Shown here one piece after another: positions 50,242 through 59,500 of a DNA stretch of 64,000 nt. Position 1 is the first letter of the stretch, and the number at the start of each line of letters is the position of its first letter. The DNA comes from Micromonospora sp. C28SCA-DRY-2. Its GTDB lineage: Bacteria > Actinomycetota > Actinomycetes > Mycobacteriales > Micromonosporaceae. Below the pieces are notes generated by a model, which made no database searches, was not told where the DNA came from, and saw only the letters and a program-made list of their open reading frames with translations. A program made the translations under genes and the position numbers. The stretch covers positions 204,478-268,477 of the forward strand of contig NZ_JAUMKD010000009.1 of the NCBI RefSeq assembly GCF_030519475.1, read 5' to 3'.

Positions 50242-50832
50242 ATGACCGAAACGCGCTCTGGACAGAACGACGAGCCGGGTCCCGGCGACACCGGCCACGC
50301 CGGCACCGTGGTGGTGGTCGGCCCGGACGGCCGGCCGGTCGGCACGGTGCAGACCGAGGAGGGACAGGGCGAGGACCCGACCCGGCTGGTCGAGCAGCCG
50401 GCCAAGGTGATGCGGATCGGCAGCATGATCAAGCAGCTGCTGGAGGAGGTCAAGGCGGCTCCGCTGGACGACGCAAGCCGCAACCGCATGCGGGAGATCC
50501 ACGAGCGGTCGATCGTCGAGCTCAAGGAGGGCCTCGCCCCGGAGCTGCGCGAGGAGCTGGAGCGGATCTCGCTGCCCTTCACCGAGGAGCAGACGCCGAG
50601 CGAGGGTGAGCTGCGCATCGCCCACGCCCAGCTGGTCGGCTGGCTGGAGGGCCTGTTCCACGGCATCCAGGCGGCCCTGGTCGCCCAGCAGATGGCCGCC
50701 CGGGTCCAGCTGGAGCAGATGCGCTCCGGCCGGCAGGCGCTGCCCAGCGGCCCGGGCGGGATGGTGCCGGGGATGCCCGGAATGGGGCAGCCGTCGGGCA
50801 ACGAGGGGCACAGCACCGGCCAGTACCTCTGA
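50242..50832 (+). CDS. bpa: Bacterial proteasome activator Bpa/PafE
   Basis: About 196 residues (ATG 50242; ATG 50233 is also possible). The four-helix core includes RLVEQPAKVMRIGSMIKQLL, RNRMREIHERSIVELKEGLA and AHAQLVGWLEGLFHGIQAAL. The chain ends in GQYL, the C-terminal peptide that docks into 20S proteasome pockets in Mycobacterium PafE. The activator forms a ring that opens the proteasome without ATP. It implies a 20S proteasome elsewhere in the genome. Confidence 0.95.
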   Translation: MTETRSGQNDEPGPGDTGHAGTVVVVGPDGRPVGTVQTEEGQGEDPTRLVEQPAKVMRIGSMIKQLLEEVKAAPLDDASRNRMREIHERSIVELKEGLAPELREELERISLPFTEEQTPSEGELRIAHAQLVGWLEGLFHGIQAALVAQQMAARVQLEQMRSGRQALPSGPGGMVPGMPGMGQPSGNEGHSTGQYL

Positions 50833-50836
50833 CATC

Positions 50837-50886
50837 GGTCGGGAGACCCCGGCCGCCCGTCGCGCCGGGGCCGGGGTCTCCCGACC
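50837..50886. terminator. Strong terminator after bpa
   Basis: Eighteen-base arms, 50837-50854 and 50869-50886, are perfectly complementary. They lie between bpa and a converging HAD gene. Confidence 0.8.
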
Positions 50887-50889
50887 CGC

Positions 50890-51702
50890 TCAGCCCACCC
50901 CGAAGACCTGCTCCAGGTACGCGGCCACGCCGTCCACCGAGTTCGCCGAGGTGACCTCGTCGGCGATCTCCAGGACGGCGCGGTGCGCGTTGGCCACCGC
51001 CACCCCACGGCCGGCCCAGGTGAGCATCGGCACGTCGTTGGGCATGTCGCCGAAGGCCAGCACGTCCCGGGCGGCGATGCCGAGCCGGGCGCAGTACCAG
51101 GCCAATCCCGCCGCCTTCGTCACCCCGGCCGCGGAGATCTCCACCAGCCCCGAGTACGACGAGTGGGTGGCCTCGGCCAGCCCCTCCAGCGCCCCGGCGA
51201 CCAGCGCCAGGAACGCGTCCGGGTCCTGCTCCCCGGCGCGCGCCAGCAGCTTCACCGCCGGGGCGGAGAGCAGCTCGTCGGGCGTCTCGACCGCCCGGAT
51301 CGCGTCGAGGTCGGCGTCCCAGCGCAGCGGGTAGTGCGCCTCGTGCCGCATCTGCCGGCTGTCCACGATCTCCACCGCGAAGCTCACCCCGGGCACCTCG
51401 GCCCGCAGCCGGCGGGCCACCTCGGCGAGCAGGTGCGGATCGAGCGGGTCGGCCCGGAGCACCTCGTCGGCGACCGGGTCGTAGACCACCGCGCCGTTGG
51501 CGCAGATCGCCGGCAGCGGCTCGGCGAGCTGGTCGTACACCAGCTTGAGCCAGCGGATGGGACGGCCGGTGACCAGCACGACCGGCGTGCCCCCGGCGGT
51601 GATCCGGGCCAGCGCCGCCGCGGTGCGCGGACTCACCGTCCGGTCGTCGGTCAGCAGGGTGCCGTCGATGTCGGTGGCGATCAGCCGGGGTGTCTCTGCC
51701 AT
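50890..51702 (-). CDS. HAD-superfamily (Cof-type) phosphatase
   Basis: 270 residues, MAETPRLIATDIDGTLLTDD. Motif I is DIDGTL; motif II is VLVTGRPI near 42; the Lys is in AGVTKAAGL near 200; motif IV is AFGDMPNDVPMLTWAG near 222. The large cap is of the C2B (Cof) type, acting on sugar phosphates or nucleotides. Its start overlaps the stop of the neighbouring paralogue by one base (TGATG). Confidence 0.92.
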   Translation of the reverse strand: MAETPRLIATDIDGTLLTDDRTVSPRTAAALARITAGGTPVVLVTGRPIRWLKLVYDQLAEPLPAICANGAVVYDPVADEVLRADPLDPHLLAEVARRLRAEVPGVSFAVEIVDSRQMRHEAHYPLRWDADLDAIRAVETPDELLSAPAVKLLARAGEQDPDAFLALVAGALEGLAEATHSSYSGLVEISAAGVTKAAGLAWYCARLGIAARDVLAFGDMPNDVPMLTWAGRGVAVANAHRAVLEIADEVTSANSVDGVAAYLEQVFGVG

Positions 51703-52523
51703 CAGCGGGACAGTAGTCGATCGAGGTACACCGCCACCCCGTCGTCGTCGTTGCGCAGGGTGATCTCGTCGGCGGCGGACCGGACCGCCGGGTGGGCGTT
51801 GGACACCGCCACCCGGGCCCAGCCGGCCCAGTCGAACATCGGCAGGTCGTTGGGCATGTCGCCGAAGACCAGCACTTCGGCCGGGTCGACCCCGAGGGTC
51901 TGCGCCACCACCGCCAGCCCGGTGGACTTGTCCACCCCGGGCGGGCAGATCTCGACGAAGCCCAGCCCGGCCTGGGTGAGCGTCGCCACCTGCGGCGGCA
52001 CGATCCGCCGCGCCCGCGCGAGCAGCTCGTCGACGTGGTGGTCGGCGGTCCGGACGAACGCCTTGATCACGTCGCCGGAGAGACACTCGGCGCGGCTGCG
52101 CGCCTCGAACGCGTCCTGGTAGGGCCAGCTCGCGTGGTAGTCGCCCCAGAGTGGGGCGTTGTGCTCGTCCGACGCCTCGACCATCACGGTCAGCGGCCCC
52201 ACCGCGGCCTCCAGGTCGGCCAGCAGCCGGGCCAGCACGTCCCCGGCGAGCCGCTCGTCGCGCAGCACCACCGGGCCGGCCGGGTCGCTCTGGTCCACCA
52301 CCCGGCCGCCGCCGGCCATCACCAGGAAGTCGGCGGCCCGGATGTCGTTGCGGGTCAGCTCGGTCAGCCGGGGTCCGCGGCCGGTCGCGCCGACCACCGG
52401 GATCCCGGCGGCCCGCACCCGGTCGAGCACCTCGTGGGTGTACGCGGAGACGGTGTCGTCGCTGCGGACGAGCGTCCCGTCGAGGTCGGTGGCGATCAGC
52501 TTGGGCAGTCCCGGGCGGGTCAT
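51702..52523 (-). CDS. HAD-superfamily (Cof-type) phosphatase, paralogue
   Basis: 273 residues from ATG 52523 (GGAGGAACG upstream). It has DLDGTLVRSDD, GATGRGPRLTELTRNDIRA, DKSTGLAVVAQTLGV and FGDMPNDLPMFDWAG. It clearly shares ancestry with the downstream gene at 50890, so this is a tandem duplication now forming a two-gene operon. Substrates are unknown. Confidence 0.92.
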   Translation of the reverse strand: MTRPGLPKLIATDLDGTLVRSDDTVSAYTHEVLDRVRAAGIPVVGATGRGPRLTELTRNDIRAADFLVMAGGGRVVDQSDPAGPVVLRDERLAGDVLARLLADLEAAVGPLTVMVEASDEHNAPLWGDYHASWPYQDAFEARSRAECLSGDVIKAFVRTADHHVDELLARARRIVPPQVATLTQAGLGFVEICPPGVDKSTGLAVVAQTLGVDPAEVLVFGDMPNDLPMFDWAGWARVAVSNAHPAVRSAADEITLRNDDDGVAVYLDRLLSR

Positions 52524-52728
52524 CGTTCCTCCTTCGCCCGCCGCCGTCGCAGCCAGCCGTCGCGGCCCGAAGTGCCTCGACCCTTCCGACGGCGGGCAGC
52601 AACCGTACCTCGCGGAACCGGCCGCAACCATGGCTTCCCGGCGAATCGGGTGCCAACGGACGGCGCACCCCGGGTGACGTTGCGTGCCCCGCCCCGGCGC
52701 GCCGCCGGGGCGGTCGTACGGTTACCGG

Positions 52729-53250
52729 ATGGCAGAACGGGACTGGCCGGTGGCGGAGGTCATCGGCACCGAACGGCTGGTGCTGGAGCCGCTCCGGGTC
52801 GAGCACGCCGAGGAGCTGGCACCGCTGCTCGACGACCCGGTGCTGTACGAGTACACCGGTGGCGGGCCGGCCAGCCCCGACGAGCTGCGCCAGCGGTACC
52901 GGCGGCAGGTCGTCGGGCGCTCGCCCGACGGCAGCCAGGGCTGGCTCAACTGGGTGGTGCGGCACCGGGACACCGGGGCGGCGGTGGGCACCGTGCAGGC
53001 CACCCTCCGGCTCGACGGCGACCGGCCGGTGGCCGAGCTGGCCTGGGTGGTCGCCGCCCCCGAGCAGGGCCGCGGCTACGCCGGCGAGGCCGCCGCCGGC
53101 ATGGTCGGCTGGCTGGAGGGCCACGGCGTACGGGCGCTGCTCGCGCACGTGCACCCCGACCACCGGGCCTCCGCCCGGGTGGCCGAGCGGCTCGGGCTAC
53201 GCGCCACCGACGTGCTGGTGGACGGCGAGATCCGCTGGGCGAAGCCCTGA
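52729..53250 (+). CDS. GNAT acetyltransferase (RimJ/RimL-like)
   Basis: 173 residues from ATG 52729. IGTERLVLEPLRVEHAEELA at the start and VVAAPEQGRGYAGEAAAGMV near 105 (the acetyl-CoA loop) mark the fold. HVHPDHRASARVAERLGLR follows, as in RimJ-type enzymes that modify protein N-termini or small amines. The acceptor is unknown. Confidence 0.9.
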   Translation: MAERDWPVAEVIGTERLVLEPLRVEHAEELAPLLDDPVLYEYTGGGPASPDELRQRYRRQVVGRSPDGSQGWLNWVVRHRDTGAAVGTVQATLRLDGDRPVAELAWVVAAPEQGRGYAGEAAAGMVGWLEGHGVRALLAHVHPDHRASARVAERLGLRATDVLVDGEIRWAKP

Positions 53251-53271
53251 GCCCGGCGGTCCGCCGGCCGG

Positions 53272-54006
53272 TCAGATCGGCGGTTCCGGGCGGGCGAACG
53301 GGATGGCCGGCCCGACCGTGAGGTCGGCGGGCGGCGGCAGCTCGTCCTCCTCCGTCACGCGTCCCGACCGGCGCCGCCGGCCGCGCGCCGCCGGCTCGCC
53401 GGGCTCCTCGTCCGCCGCGTCGGGCGACGCCGCCGCGGCGGCCGGGGCCAGCTTGAGCGCCACGGCGAGCAGCGCGCAGGCGACGAACGCCATCACCAGG
53501 CCGCGGCCGTACTCGACCCGGAAGCCGTCCTCGGTCGAGTAGAAGAGGGTGCGCTGGCTGGTGTCGTCCAGGGTGGCTGCCGTCGCGGTCAGCAGGGCGA
53601 GCAGCGCCCCGGCCAGGGTCAGCCCGGCGATCCGGGCGTTCGGTCGGACGGCCGGGGTGCCGCGCAGCGCGAGCCCCACCGCGCTGGCCAGCACGAGCAG
53701 CCCGACCAGGTAGCCGACCCCGAAGCCGCCCACGTCGGAGACCCCGGCGGGCACCCGGATCGAGGTGTTCCCCTCCGGGCCGCCGTTGGGCAGGGTCATC
53801 ACCAGCCACTCGCCGAACAGCGACGCCACGGCGGCCACCGCGCCGAGGGCGGCCATCAGCGGGGGCAGCCGGCGGTCCGTGCCCAGGCCGGAGAGCAGCC
53901 GGCCGAACCGGCCCGCCGCCGGGGCGGGCTCCGACCCGCCCCACTCCACGACGGCCGTACCGTCGGACCGGTCTTCCTGCCGTGGGATGGGGAGATCCTT
54001 GGACAT
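53272..54006 (-). CDS. Four-helix membrane protein of unknown function
   Basis: 244 residues, MSKDLPIPRQEDRSDGTAVV. Hydrophobic segments lie at about 50-70, 95-112, 125-147 and 170-190. An extracytoplasmic loop (GGPEGNTSIRVPAGVSDVGG) follows the first. The C-terminus is a charged basic and acidic tail (GRRRRSGRVTEEDELPPP). No family is recognised. Confidence 0.8.
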   Translation of the reverse strand: MSKDLPIPRQEDRSDGTAVVEWGGSEPAPAAGRFGRLLSGLGTDRRLPPLMAALGAVAAVASLFGEWLVMTLPNGGPEGNTSIRVPAGVSDVGGFGVGYLVGLLVLASAVGLALRGTPAVRPNARIAGLTLAGALLALLTATAATLDDTSQRTLFYSTEDGFRVEYGRGLVMAFVACALLAVALKLAPAAAAASPDAADEEPGEPAARGRRRRSGRVTEEDELPPPADLTVGPAIPFARPEPPI

Positions 54007-54119
54007 CGCCTCACCCTTCCGCGTTCACGGGCCTGAGCCGAATCATGACACAGGCGGCAGGATGGGACGTGGATCGCGAACGGTCGCAGGGGACACCCGG
54101 TTTCGGCTAGCGTCGGTGC

Positions 54120-54551
54120 ATGCCTATCCGTACCGCTTCCGCACGTTGGCAGGGCAACCTCACCGAGGGGTCCGGCACGGTCCGCACCGGCAAGGGCGGG
54201 CTCGAGGGGAACTACTCCTTCAAGTCGCGTTTCGAGGAGGGTGAGGGCACCAACCCCGAGGAGCTGATCGGCGCCGCGCACGCCGGCTGCTTCTCGATGG
54301 CCTTCTCCAAGGCGCTCGCCGACGCCGGCTCGACGCCGACCTCGGTGGAGACCACCGCCAAGGTCCACCTGGACAAGACCGACGCCGGCATGACCGTGAC
54401 CCGGATCGAGCTGGAGACCGTCGGCCAGGTTCCCGGTATCGACGACAGCGAGTTCCAGAAGCTCGCCGAGGCGGCCAAGGCGAACTGCCCGATCTCCCGC
54501 CTGCTGTCGCCGGGCGCCGAGATCACCCTCACCGCTCGCCTCACCTCCTGA
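54120..54551 (+). CDS. osmC: OsmC/Ohr-family peroxide reductase
   Basis: 143 residues from ATG 54120, MPIRTASARWQGNLTEGSGT. The peroxidatic Cys is in AAHAGCFSMAFSKAL near 60, and the resolving Cys is in AKANCPISRLLSPG near 125. OsmC reduces organic hydroperoxides using dithiol donors and is a general stress protein. The length is standard. The region upstream has no obvious operator. A strong terminator follows. Confidence 0.93.
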   Translation: MPIRTASARWQGNLTEGSGTVRTGKGGLEGNYSFKSRFEEGEGTNPEELIGAAHAGCFSMAFSKALADAGSTPTSVETTAKVHLDKTDAGMTVTRIELETVGQVPGIDDSEFQKLAEAAKANCPISRLLSPGAEITLTARLTS

Positions 54552-54561
54552 CCGCAGCGCG

Positions 54562-54598
54562 AAGAGTGGCCATCCGGCGCCGGGTGGCCACTCTTTCC
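54562..54598 (+). terminator. Terminator of osmC
   Basis: 54562-54576 pairs with 54581-54595 (15 pairs, one G-U) around GCGC, followed by TCC. Confidence 0.75.
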
Positions 54599-54657
54599 GT
54601 ACCCGGCCGGGATCTTGGCGGGGTCCGGCGCGGCACCGGTCGGGCAGAATGGGTGGG

Positions 54658-55011
54658 GTGCCGGTGGAGATGAGCCGCGAACGCTTCGAGGAACTGGTCG
54701 CCGACGCCCTCGACGAGGTCCCCGAGGAGCTGCTCGGGCTGATGAGCAACGTGGTCATCCTGGTCGAGGACGACCCGCCGCCCGGCGACGAGGAACTGCT
54801 CGGCCTCTACGAGGGGCACGCCCTGACCGAGCGGGGCTGGGACTACGCCGGGGTGCTGCCGGACCGCATCCTGATCTACCGCCACCCGATCCTGCGCATC
54901 TGCGACACCGACGACGACGTGGTCGACGAGGTCGCGGTGACCGTGGTGCACGAGATCGCCCACCACTTCGGCATCGACGACGAGCGGTTGCACGAGCTGG
55001 GCTGGGCCTGA
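54658..55011 (+). CDS. Zincin-type metallopeptidase family (PF06262-like)
   Basis: 117 residues from GTG 54658; ATG 54649 and 54670 are alternatives. MSRERFEELVADALDEVPEE and ILIYRHPILRICDTDDDVVD lead to the HExxH motif in TVVHEIAHHFGIDDERLHEL near 103, with the third ligand in ERLHELGW. This minimal zincin family is common in actinobacteria, and peptidase activity is mostly presumed. Neighbours give no hint of the substrate. Confidence 0.9.
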   Translation: MPVEMSRERFEELVADALDEVPEELLGLMSNVVILVEDDPPPGDEELLGLYEGHALTERGWDYAGVLPDRILIYRHPILRICDTDDDVVDEVAVTVVHEIAHHFGIDDERLHELGWA

Positions 55012-55149
55012 GCGACCGCCGGGACCGCCGCCCGGGCTCCGCCTCGCTCGCCGCGGGGCCGCCCGACAGCCGCTGACCGGCGGATGCCGCCGGTTGCGGC
55101 TCTGCCCTACCGTCGCAGGCAGGCATCACGACCTCAGGAGGCACTTTCC

Positions 55150-55872
55150 ATGCGCAGCGAGCTGTTCTCGGCGGAGAACCTGGAGAAGGAGTCCGCGCAG
55201 CCCGGCATGCGGCTGCAGAACTCCAAGATGTTGAAGATCGAGCTCAACGGTGAGGCGATGGCCCGGGTCGGGTCGATGGTCGCCTACCAGGGGCAGGTGC
55301 AGTTCCAGGCGCTCGGCTCGGGCGGGCTCGGCAAGTTCCTCAAGCAGAAGCTGACCGGCGAGGGTGTGCCGCTGATGAAGCTCACCGGCCGCGGCGACGT
55401 CTTCCTCGCCGACTTCGCCAAGGACGTGCACGTCATCGACCTCGAGCCGGGCGACGCGCTCTCCATCAACGGCTCCAGCGTGCTGGCCTTCGACTCGACC
55501 CTCCAGTACGACATCCGGATGGTCCAGGGCGCCGGCATGGCCTCCTCGTCCGGCCTCTTCAACTGCGTCTTCACCGGTCACGGCCGGATCGCCATCACCA
55601 CCAAGGGCACCCCGGTGGTGCTCAACGTGGACGCGCCCACCTACGTCGACCCGCAGGCCGCGGTCTGCTGGTCGGCCAACCTCCAGACCGGCTACCACCG
55701 GGCCGAGCAGCTCGGCCTCGGCACGCTGCTCGGCCGGCGTACCGGCGAGGCGTTCACGATGACCTTCGCCGGTCAGGGCTTCGTGGTGGTGCAGCCGTCC
55801 GAGGAGCCGCCGATCATGGGCAGCGGAACGCAGGAGCAGCAGGGCGGCCTGCTCGGCGGCCTGCTGAGCTGA
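55150..55872 (+). CDS. AIM24-family protein
   Basis: 240 residues from ATG 55150 (AGGAGG at 55135-55140). The pattern LNGEAMARVGSMVAYQGQVQ, KLTGRGDVFLADFAKDVHVI, LSINGSSVLAFDSTLQYDIR and the Gly-rich end GGLLGGLLS are typical of the AIM24/TRAP-like beta-helix family. Yeast Aim24 supports mitochondrial membrane complexes. Bacterial roles are undefined. Confidence 0.92.
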   Translation: MRSELFSAENLEKESAQPGMRLQNSKMLKIELNGEAMARVGSMVAYQGQVQFQALGSGGLGKFLKQKLTGEGVPLMKLTGRGDVFLADFAKDVHVIDLEPGDALSINGSSVLAFDSTLQYDIRMVQGAGMASSSGLFNCVFTGHGRIAITTKGTPVVLNVDAPTYVDPQAAVCWSANLQTGYHRAEQLGLGTLLGRRTGEAFTMTFAGQGFVVVQPSEEPPIMGSGTQEQQGGLLGGLLS

Positions 55873-55914
55873 CCCGTCCGGGGCGTTCCGCCGGCACGGT
55901 GGGGCGCCCCGCGC

Positions 55915-56871
55915 TCAGCTCAGCTCGCCGGCCCGCAGCCGGGCCAGCCACGCCGCGGCGTCCGCGTAGTCGGCGTCGGAGAGCCCGGCGGGGGCCGGGA
56001 CCGGCCGGTCGCCCGCCGGGCCGGTCCAGCGGTGCCGGGGGTACGAGCCGAGGAAGCGCACGTCGGCGCAGACCCGCCGGAGCCCCTGCAACGCCTCGCC
56101 GAGCCGGACGTCGGCGACGTGCCCGGTGCAGTCGAGGAAGAACACGTAGCGGCCCAGCGCCTCGCCGGTCGGCCGAGACTCGATCCGGGTCAGGTTGACC
56201 CCGCGGACGGCCAGTTCCATCAGCACCGACAGCAGCGCGCCGACCCGGTCGTGGGCGATGTAGACGGCCAGCGAGGTGACGTCGTCGCCGGTCGGTGGCG
56301 GGGGCGGGCCGGGGCGGGAGACCAGCGCGAACCGGGTCACCGCGTCCGGGTGGTCGGCGATCTTGTCGGCCAGCACGGCCAGCCGGTGCCGGGCCGCCCC
56401 GATCGGGGCGCAGATCGCCGCGTCGTAGTCGCCGGCCGCGGCGCCGGCCGCGGCGGCGCCGTTGGAGAGCACGTCGACCACCACCGCGTCGGGCAGGTGC
56501 GCCCGCAGCCAGCCGCGGCACTGGGTGGACGCCTGCGGATGGGCGGCGACGGTCTGCACCGTGGCGAGTGACGTGCCGGCCCGGGCACCGAGCACGAACT
56601 CCACCGGCAGGATCACCTCGCGGGTGATCACGAGCGGCTCCCCCTCGGCCAGTTCGTCCAGGGTCACCCCCACCGCGCCGCCGATCGAGTTCTCCAGCGG
56701 CACCAGGGCGGCGTCCGCCTCACCGGCCCGTACGCTCTCCAGCGCCTCCCCGACGCTGCGGGCGGGCGTACGGGTGCCGCGCTCGGCGGCGGGGACGGTG
56801 CGCAGCGCCTGCTCGGCGAAGGTGCCCTCCGGCCCGAGGTAGACGAAGCGCGTCGGCGGTGTACCCGGCAT
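55915..56871 (-). CDS. pheA: Prephenate dehydratase
   Basis: 318 residues from ATG 56871. The PDT domain (about 6-185) has FVYLGPEGTFAEQALRTVP, VPLENSIGGAVGVTLDEL and the catalytic TRF in AVTRFALVSR. The C-terminal ACT domain (about 200-275) has the phenylalanine-binding GVNLTRIESRPTGEALGRYV. The enzyme makes phenylpyruvate for phenylalanine synthesis and should be feedback-inhibited by phenylalanine. The start is 10 bp after the upstream lipoprotein stop. Confidence 0.95.
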   Translation of the reverse strand: MPGTPPTRFVYLGPEGTFAEQALRTVPAAERGTRTPARSVGEALESVRAGEADAALVPLENSIGGAVGVTLDELAEGEPLVITREVILPVEFVLGARAGTSLATVQTVAAHPQASTQCRGWLRAHLPDAVVVDVLSNGAAAAGAAAGDYDAAICAPIGAARHRLAVLADKIADHPDAVTRFALVSRPGPPPPPTGDDVTSLAVYIAHDRVGALLSVLMELAVRGVNLTRIESRPTGEALGRYVFFLDCTGHVADVRLGEALQGLRRVCADVRFLGSYPRHRWTGPAGDRPVPAPAGLSDADYADAAAWLARLRAGELS

Positions 56872-56881
56872 GGCGACCAGC

Positions 56882-57472
56882 CTACGCACCCGGTACGCCG
56901 AGCGCCCCGCCCTCGCAGGCCAGGTTCCGGATGCCGGGCGGGCCGGCCGCCCGTACCTCCGCGGTGCACACGTCGGTGCCCGCGGTGACCAGCCGTGGGG
57001 CGCTGCCCGACCCCCGGGTGACCACCTGGAGCTGCTCGTGGCCGGTCACGTCCAGGATCGTGTAGTGCCATCCGGCGGCGCAGAGCGGCCCGCTGCTCAC
57101 CCGGACCCGCACGTCGCGGGGGAGCACCCCGCCCCGCCCGCGCACCAGGTCGATCACCCGCGCGCCGGTCGGCCCGTTCGCGCAGGCCACCGCGACCAGT
57201 CCGGGGTCGGTCGTCGGGGTGGGGGTGCCGAGGCCGGGCAGTCCGGTCGGGCCGACCGGGGCCGGTGCCGTGCCGGTGGGGGCCGGGGCGGCCGTCCGGC
57301 CCGGCGTGCTCACCGGCCCGGGTGAGGCGGTCCGCAGCTCCGGTGGGGTGCCGCAGCCGGCGAGCAACCCGGCCACCAGCACCACGGCCACCACCGGCCG
57401 CCGGGGCGGGACCGGGGCGCGGACGGCACCGGACGATCCGCGCGGGGCGCGGCGGGGTGGGGTGGGCGGCAC
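56882..57472 (-). CDS. Putative lipoprotein upstream of pheA
   Basis: 196 residues from GTG 57472. A basic N-terminus and hydrophobic stretch (VVAVVLVAGLLAGCG) form a signal with lipobox LAGC near residue 40. A Pro/Thr/Ala linker (about 45-90) leads to a small domain with four cysteines (VACANGPTGARVIDLVRGRG, PLCAAGWHYTILDV, DVCTAEVRA, NLACEGG). No family is recognised. Its place just before pheA is probably only operon sharing. Confidence 0.8.
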   Translation of the reverse strand: MPPTPPRRAPRGSSGAVRAPVPPRRPVVAVVLVAGLLAGCGTPPELRTASPGPVSTPGRTAAPAPTGTAPAPVGPTGLPGLGTPTPTTDPGLVAVACANGPTGARVIDLVRGRGGVLPRDVRVRVSSGPLCAAGWHYTILDVTGHEQLQVVTRGSGSAPRLVTAGTDVCTAEVRAAGPPGIRNLACEGGALGVPGA

Positions 57473-57569
57473 GGGGTGACCTCGGACATCGGGGGTCGTC
57501 GTTACGGCCGGGGGGTGGCCGAGCCCATCGTAGGAGGATCGGCCCGCGCGGTGAAGCGGTGGCCGGGGT

Positions 57570-57959
57570 TCAGCGCAGGACGCGGTGCCCGGCGCGCTCC
57601 AGGGCGCTGGTCGCCGCGCCGAGGCGGACCGCCGGGACGAGCAGGTAGTCGGTGTCGTAGCTGGAGAAGGCCAGCGCGCTGACCCGGGCCTCGGCGAGCG
57701 GATCCACCAGCGCGGCGAGGGTGCCGGTGACCGCGAGGTCGACCGGCCCGGCCACCCGCAGGCACCGCCAGACCGTCTCGATGGTGGCCTGGTCTGGTAT
57801 CCGGTCGGCGGGGCAGATCAGCGAGATCCCGTCGGCCGTCCAGGTCACCGTGACGACGTCGCCGTCGCCCAGCCCGCCCGACAGACCCGGCGGCAGGGTG
57901 GAGTCGGCGGCCAACCGGCACACGGCGTACTCCCCCGGCAGCAGAGCGATATCGAGCAT
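57570..57959 (-). CDS. ACT-domain protein (CASTOR/ACT_7-like)
   Basis: 129 residues, MLDIALLPGEYAVCRLAADS. Two ACT-like halves are visible: TWTADGISLICPADRIP, and after CLRVAGPVDLAVTGTLAALV a second with ALAFSSYDTDYLLVPAVRLG. This is the stand-alone ACT_7 type that binds amino acids. The ligand is unknown. Confidence 0.88.
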   Translation of the reverse strand: MLDIALLPGEYAVCRLAADSTLPPGLSGGLGDGDVVTVTWTADGISLICPADRIPDQATIETVWRCLRVAGPVDLAVTGTLAALVDPLAEARVSALAFSSYDTDYLLVPAVRLGAATSALERAGHRVLR

Positions 57960-58034
57960 GAGGGCACCTTACGGCCTGGTGGGGGGCCGGCCCCAGCTTC
58001 GCCGCGTGCGGCGAGCACCACACCCTGCCGCAGG

Positions 58035-58493
58035 TCAGACCTCGGAGAAGAAGGTGAGCGAGCCGGCGACCGACCCCTCGGCGAGCACCGGGGTGGAGAT
58101 CGCGTCGACCGTCGCGTCCGGTGCCCCGGTCGACGCCGCCTGGACGCGGAGCAGGCCGCGGGCGAGCCGCCCGGAGGAGAGCGCGAGCAGCGGCGGGATC
58201 TTGTCGATCTCCTGCTCGGTCAGCTCGCGCGGGTTGGCCGTGAAGTCGAGCAGCCGCAGCCCGCCGCCGAGCAGCGGCAGCCCGATGACGTCCTCGGGCG
58301 CGCCGAGGCAGAGCAGCTCGCACCCGGCGGCGGAGACCGCCACCACCTTCGTCTCGGCGTCGATCAGCAGGCAGGGCTCGTCGGCGTGGGACACCGTCAG
58401 CGACCACTGACCGACGTTGTCGGACTCCTGCTCTGTCGGTGTCCCGGCCGCGGGCGCGAGGACTTCCGAGAGCGAGAGTTCGACGTGGGCCAC
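58035..58493 (-). CDS. PAS-like small sensor protein
   Basis: 152 residues from GTG 58493. AGGAGG is four bases upstream, which favours this start over longer frames. The core SHADEPCLLIDAETKVVAVS, AAGCELLCLGAPEDVIGLPL and LLGGGLRLLDFTA reads like a PAS fold, and the end VAGSLTFFSEV continues it. There is no output domain, so it may work by protein-protein contact. The gene is next to ACT and NERD genes but not coupled to them. Confidence 0.7.
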   Translation of the reverse strand: MAHVELSLSEVLAPAAGTPTEQESDNVGQWSLTVSHADEPCLLIDAETKVVAVSAAGCELLCLGAPEDVIGLPLLGGGLRLLDFTANPRELTEQEIDKIPPLLALSSGRLARGLLRVQAASTGAPDATVDAISTPVLAEGSVAGSLTFFSEV

Positions 58494-58669
58494 CGCGCCT
58501 CCTATGTACACCGACGGTCTGTCCACGCTAGCCGGTCGCCCCGGCCGTCGCCGACCGCGCGTGAGCCACCGGGCCGCCGGGGGTGGACGTTGCCCTGACC
58601 GGGCGGGCCGGCGACGGCGCGACCGACGGTGCCGACACCGGACCGGGTCGCGTGGCGTCGCCGGTGACG

Positions 58670-59410
58670 TTACCGGCGGTTGGCCGGCTTGTCAGCGGCC
58701 GTTCGGCCCTCCTCGTACCACCGGTAGTCGGCCGCTGGACGGTAGGTGCCGTTCAGCCAGGTGTTCGGGTGCTGGGCGACCCGGGAGAGCTTCTCGGCGG
58801 TGGCCGGGCTGATCCGGTTGCCCGCGGCCACCAGCAGCCGGTCCAGCTCGCGGTGGGTGGCCATGAGGCAGTCCTTCGGCAGCCCGTAGACGCTGATGAC
58901 GCCGGAGCCGACGAAGGTCAGCACCGGCGTCACCGGGATCGGGTGCCCCACCGCGGTACTGAGCGCCTTGCTGGCCCGCTTGGCGTCCCGGCGGGCCTCG
59001 GCCACGTAGGGCGGTCGCTTGCCGTTGATCTGCACCACGTCGCCGGCCACCAGTACCCGGGCCCGGCCGTGGTCGGCGATGGTGACCGCGAACAGCCCGC
59101 TCGGGCCGATGGCCAGGAAGCCGGCCCGGTCGTCCTGGCGGTGGTCGAGCAGGACGTCGGCGACGTCGGTGCGCGGCCACTCGATGACGTGCCAGGCCGG
59201 ACCGAGGTGGTCGAGCTGGCCGAGGGCCCGCGCGCCGGCCGCCTCCAGCCGCCGCGCGCCCCGCTCCGCCCGCCGGCGGCGGGCCCACTCCAACGGGGAC
59301 GGACGGGACGGTGTGAGCACCCCCGGCGACTCCACCCGGGGGTGTGGCACCGCCGCGGGCGGCAGTGCCCGGGTCGGGGGTACGGCTCGGCGAGCGGGAA
59401 AGACAGTCAT
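58670..59410 (-). CDS. NERD (nuclease-related) domain protein
   Basis: 246 residues from ATG 59410 (GGAGG upstream). The NERD core has LDHLGPAWHVIEWPRTDVAD, LDHRQDDRAGFLAIGPSGLF, VLVAGDVVQINGKRPPYVAE and the C-terminal LPKDCLMATHRELDRLL. NERD domains resemble restriction-type nucleases. The usual D...ExK residues are only partly recognisable here, so activity is uncertain. Confidence 0.75.
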   Translation of the reverse strand: MTVFPARRAVPPTRALPPAAVPHPRVESPGVLTPSRPSPLEWARRRRAERGARRLEAAGARALGQLDHLGPAWHVIEWPRTDVADVLLDHRQDDRAGFLAIGPSGLFAVTIADHGRARVLVAGDVVQINGKRPPYVAEARRDAKRASKALSTAVGHPIPVTPVLTFVGSGVISVYGLPKDCLMATHRELDRLLVAAGNRISPATAEKLSRVAQHPNTWLNGTYRPAADYRWYEEGRTAADKPANRR

Positions 59411-59500
59411 CGCGACCTCCGGCAAAAGGTCCCTCGAAGTTATGTCCTCACTACCCTACGTTGCCAGTCCGGGGGCTCGGCAAGTTGGAGCGCCGGAATG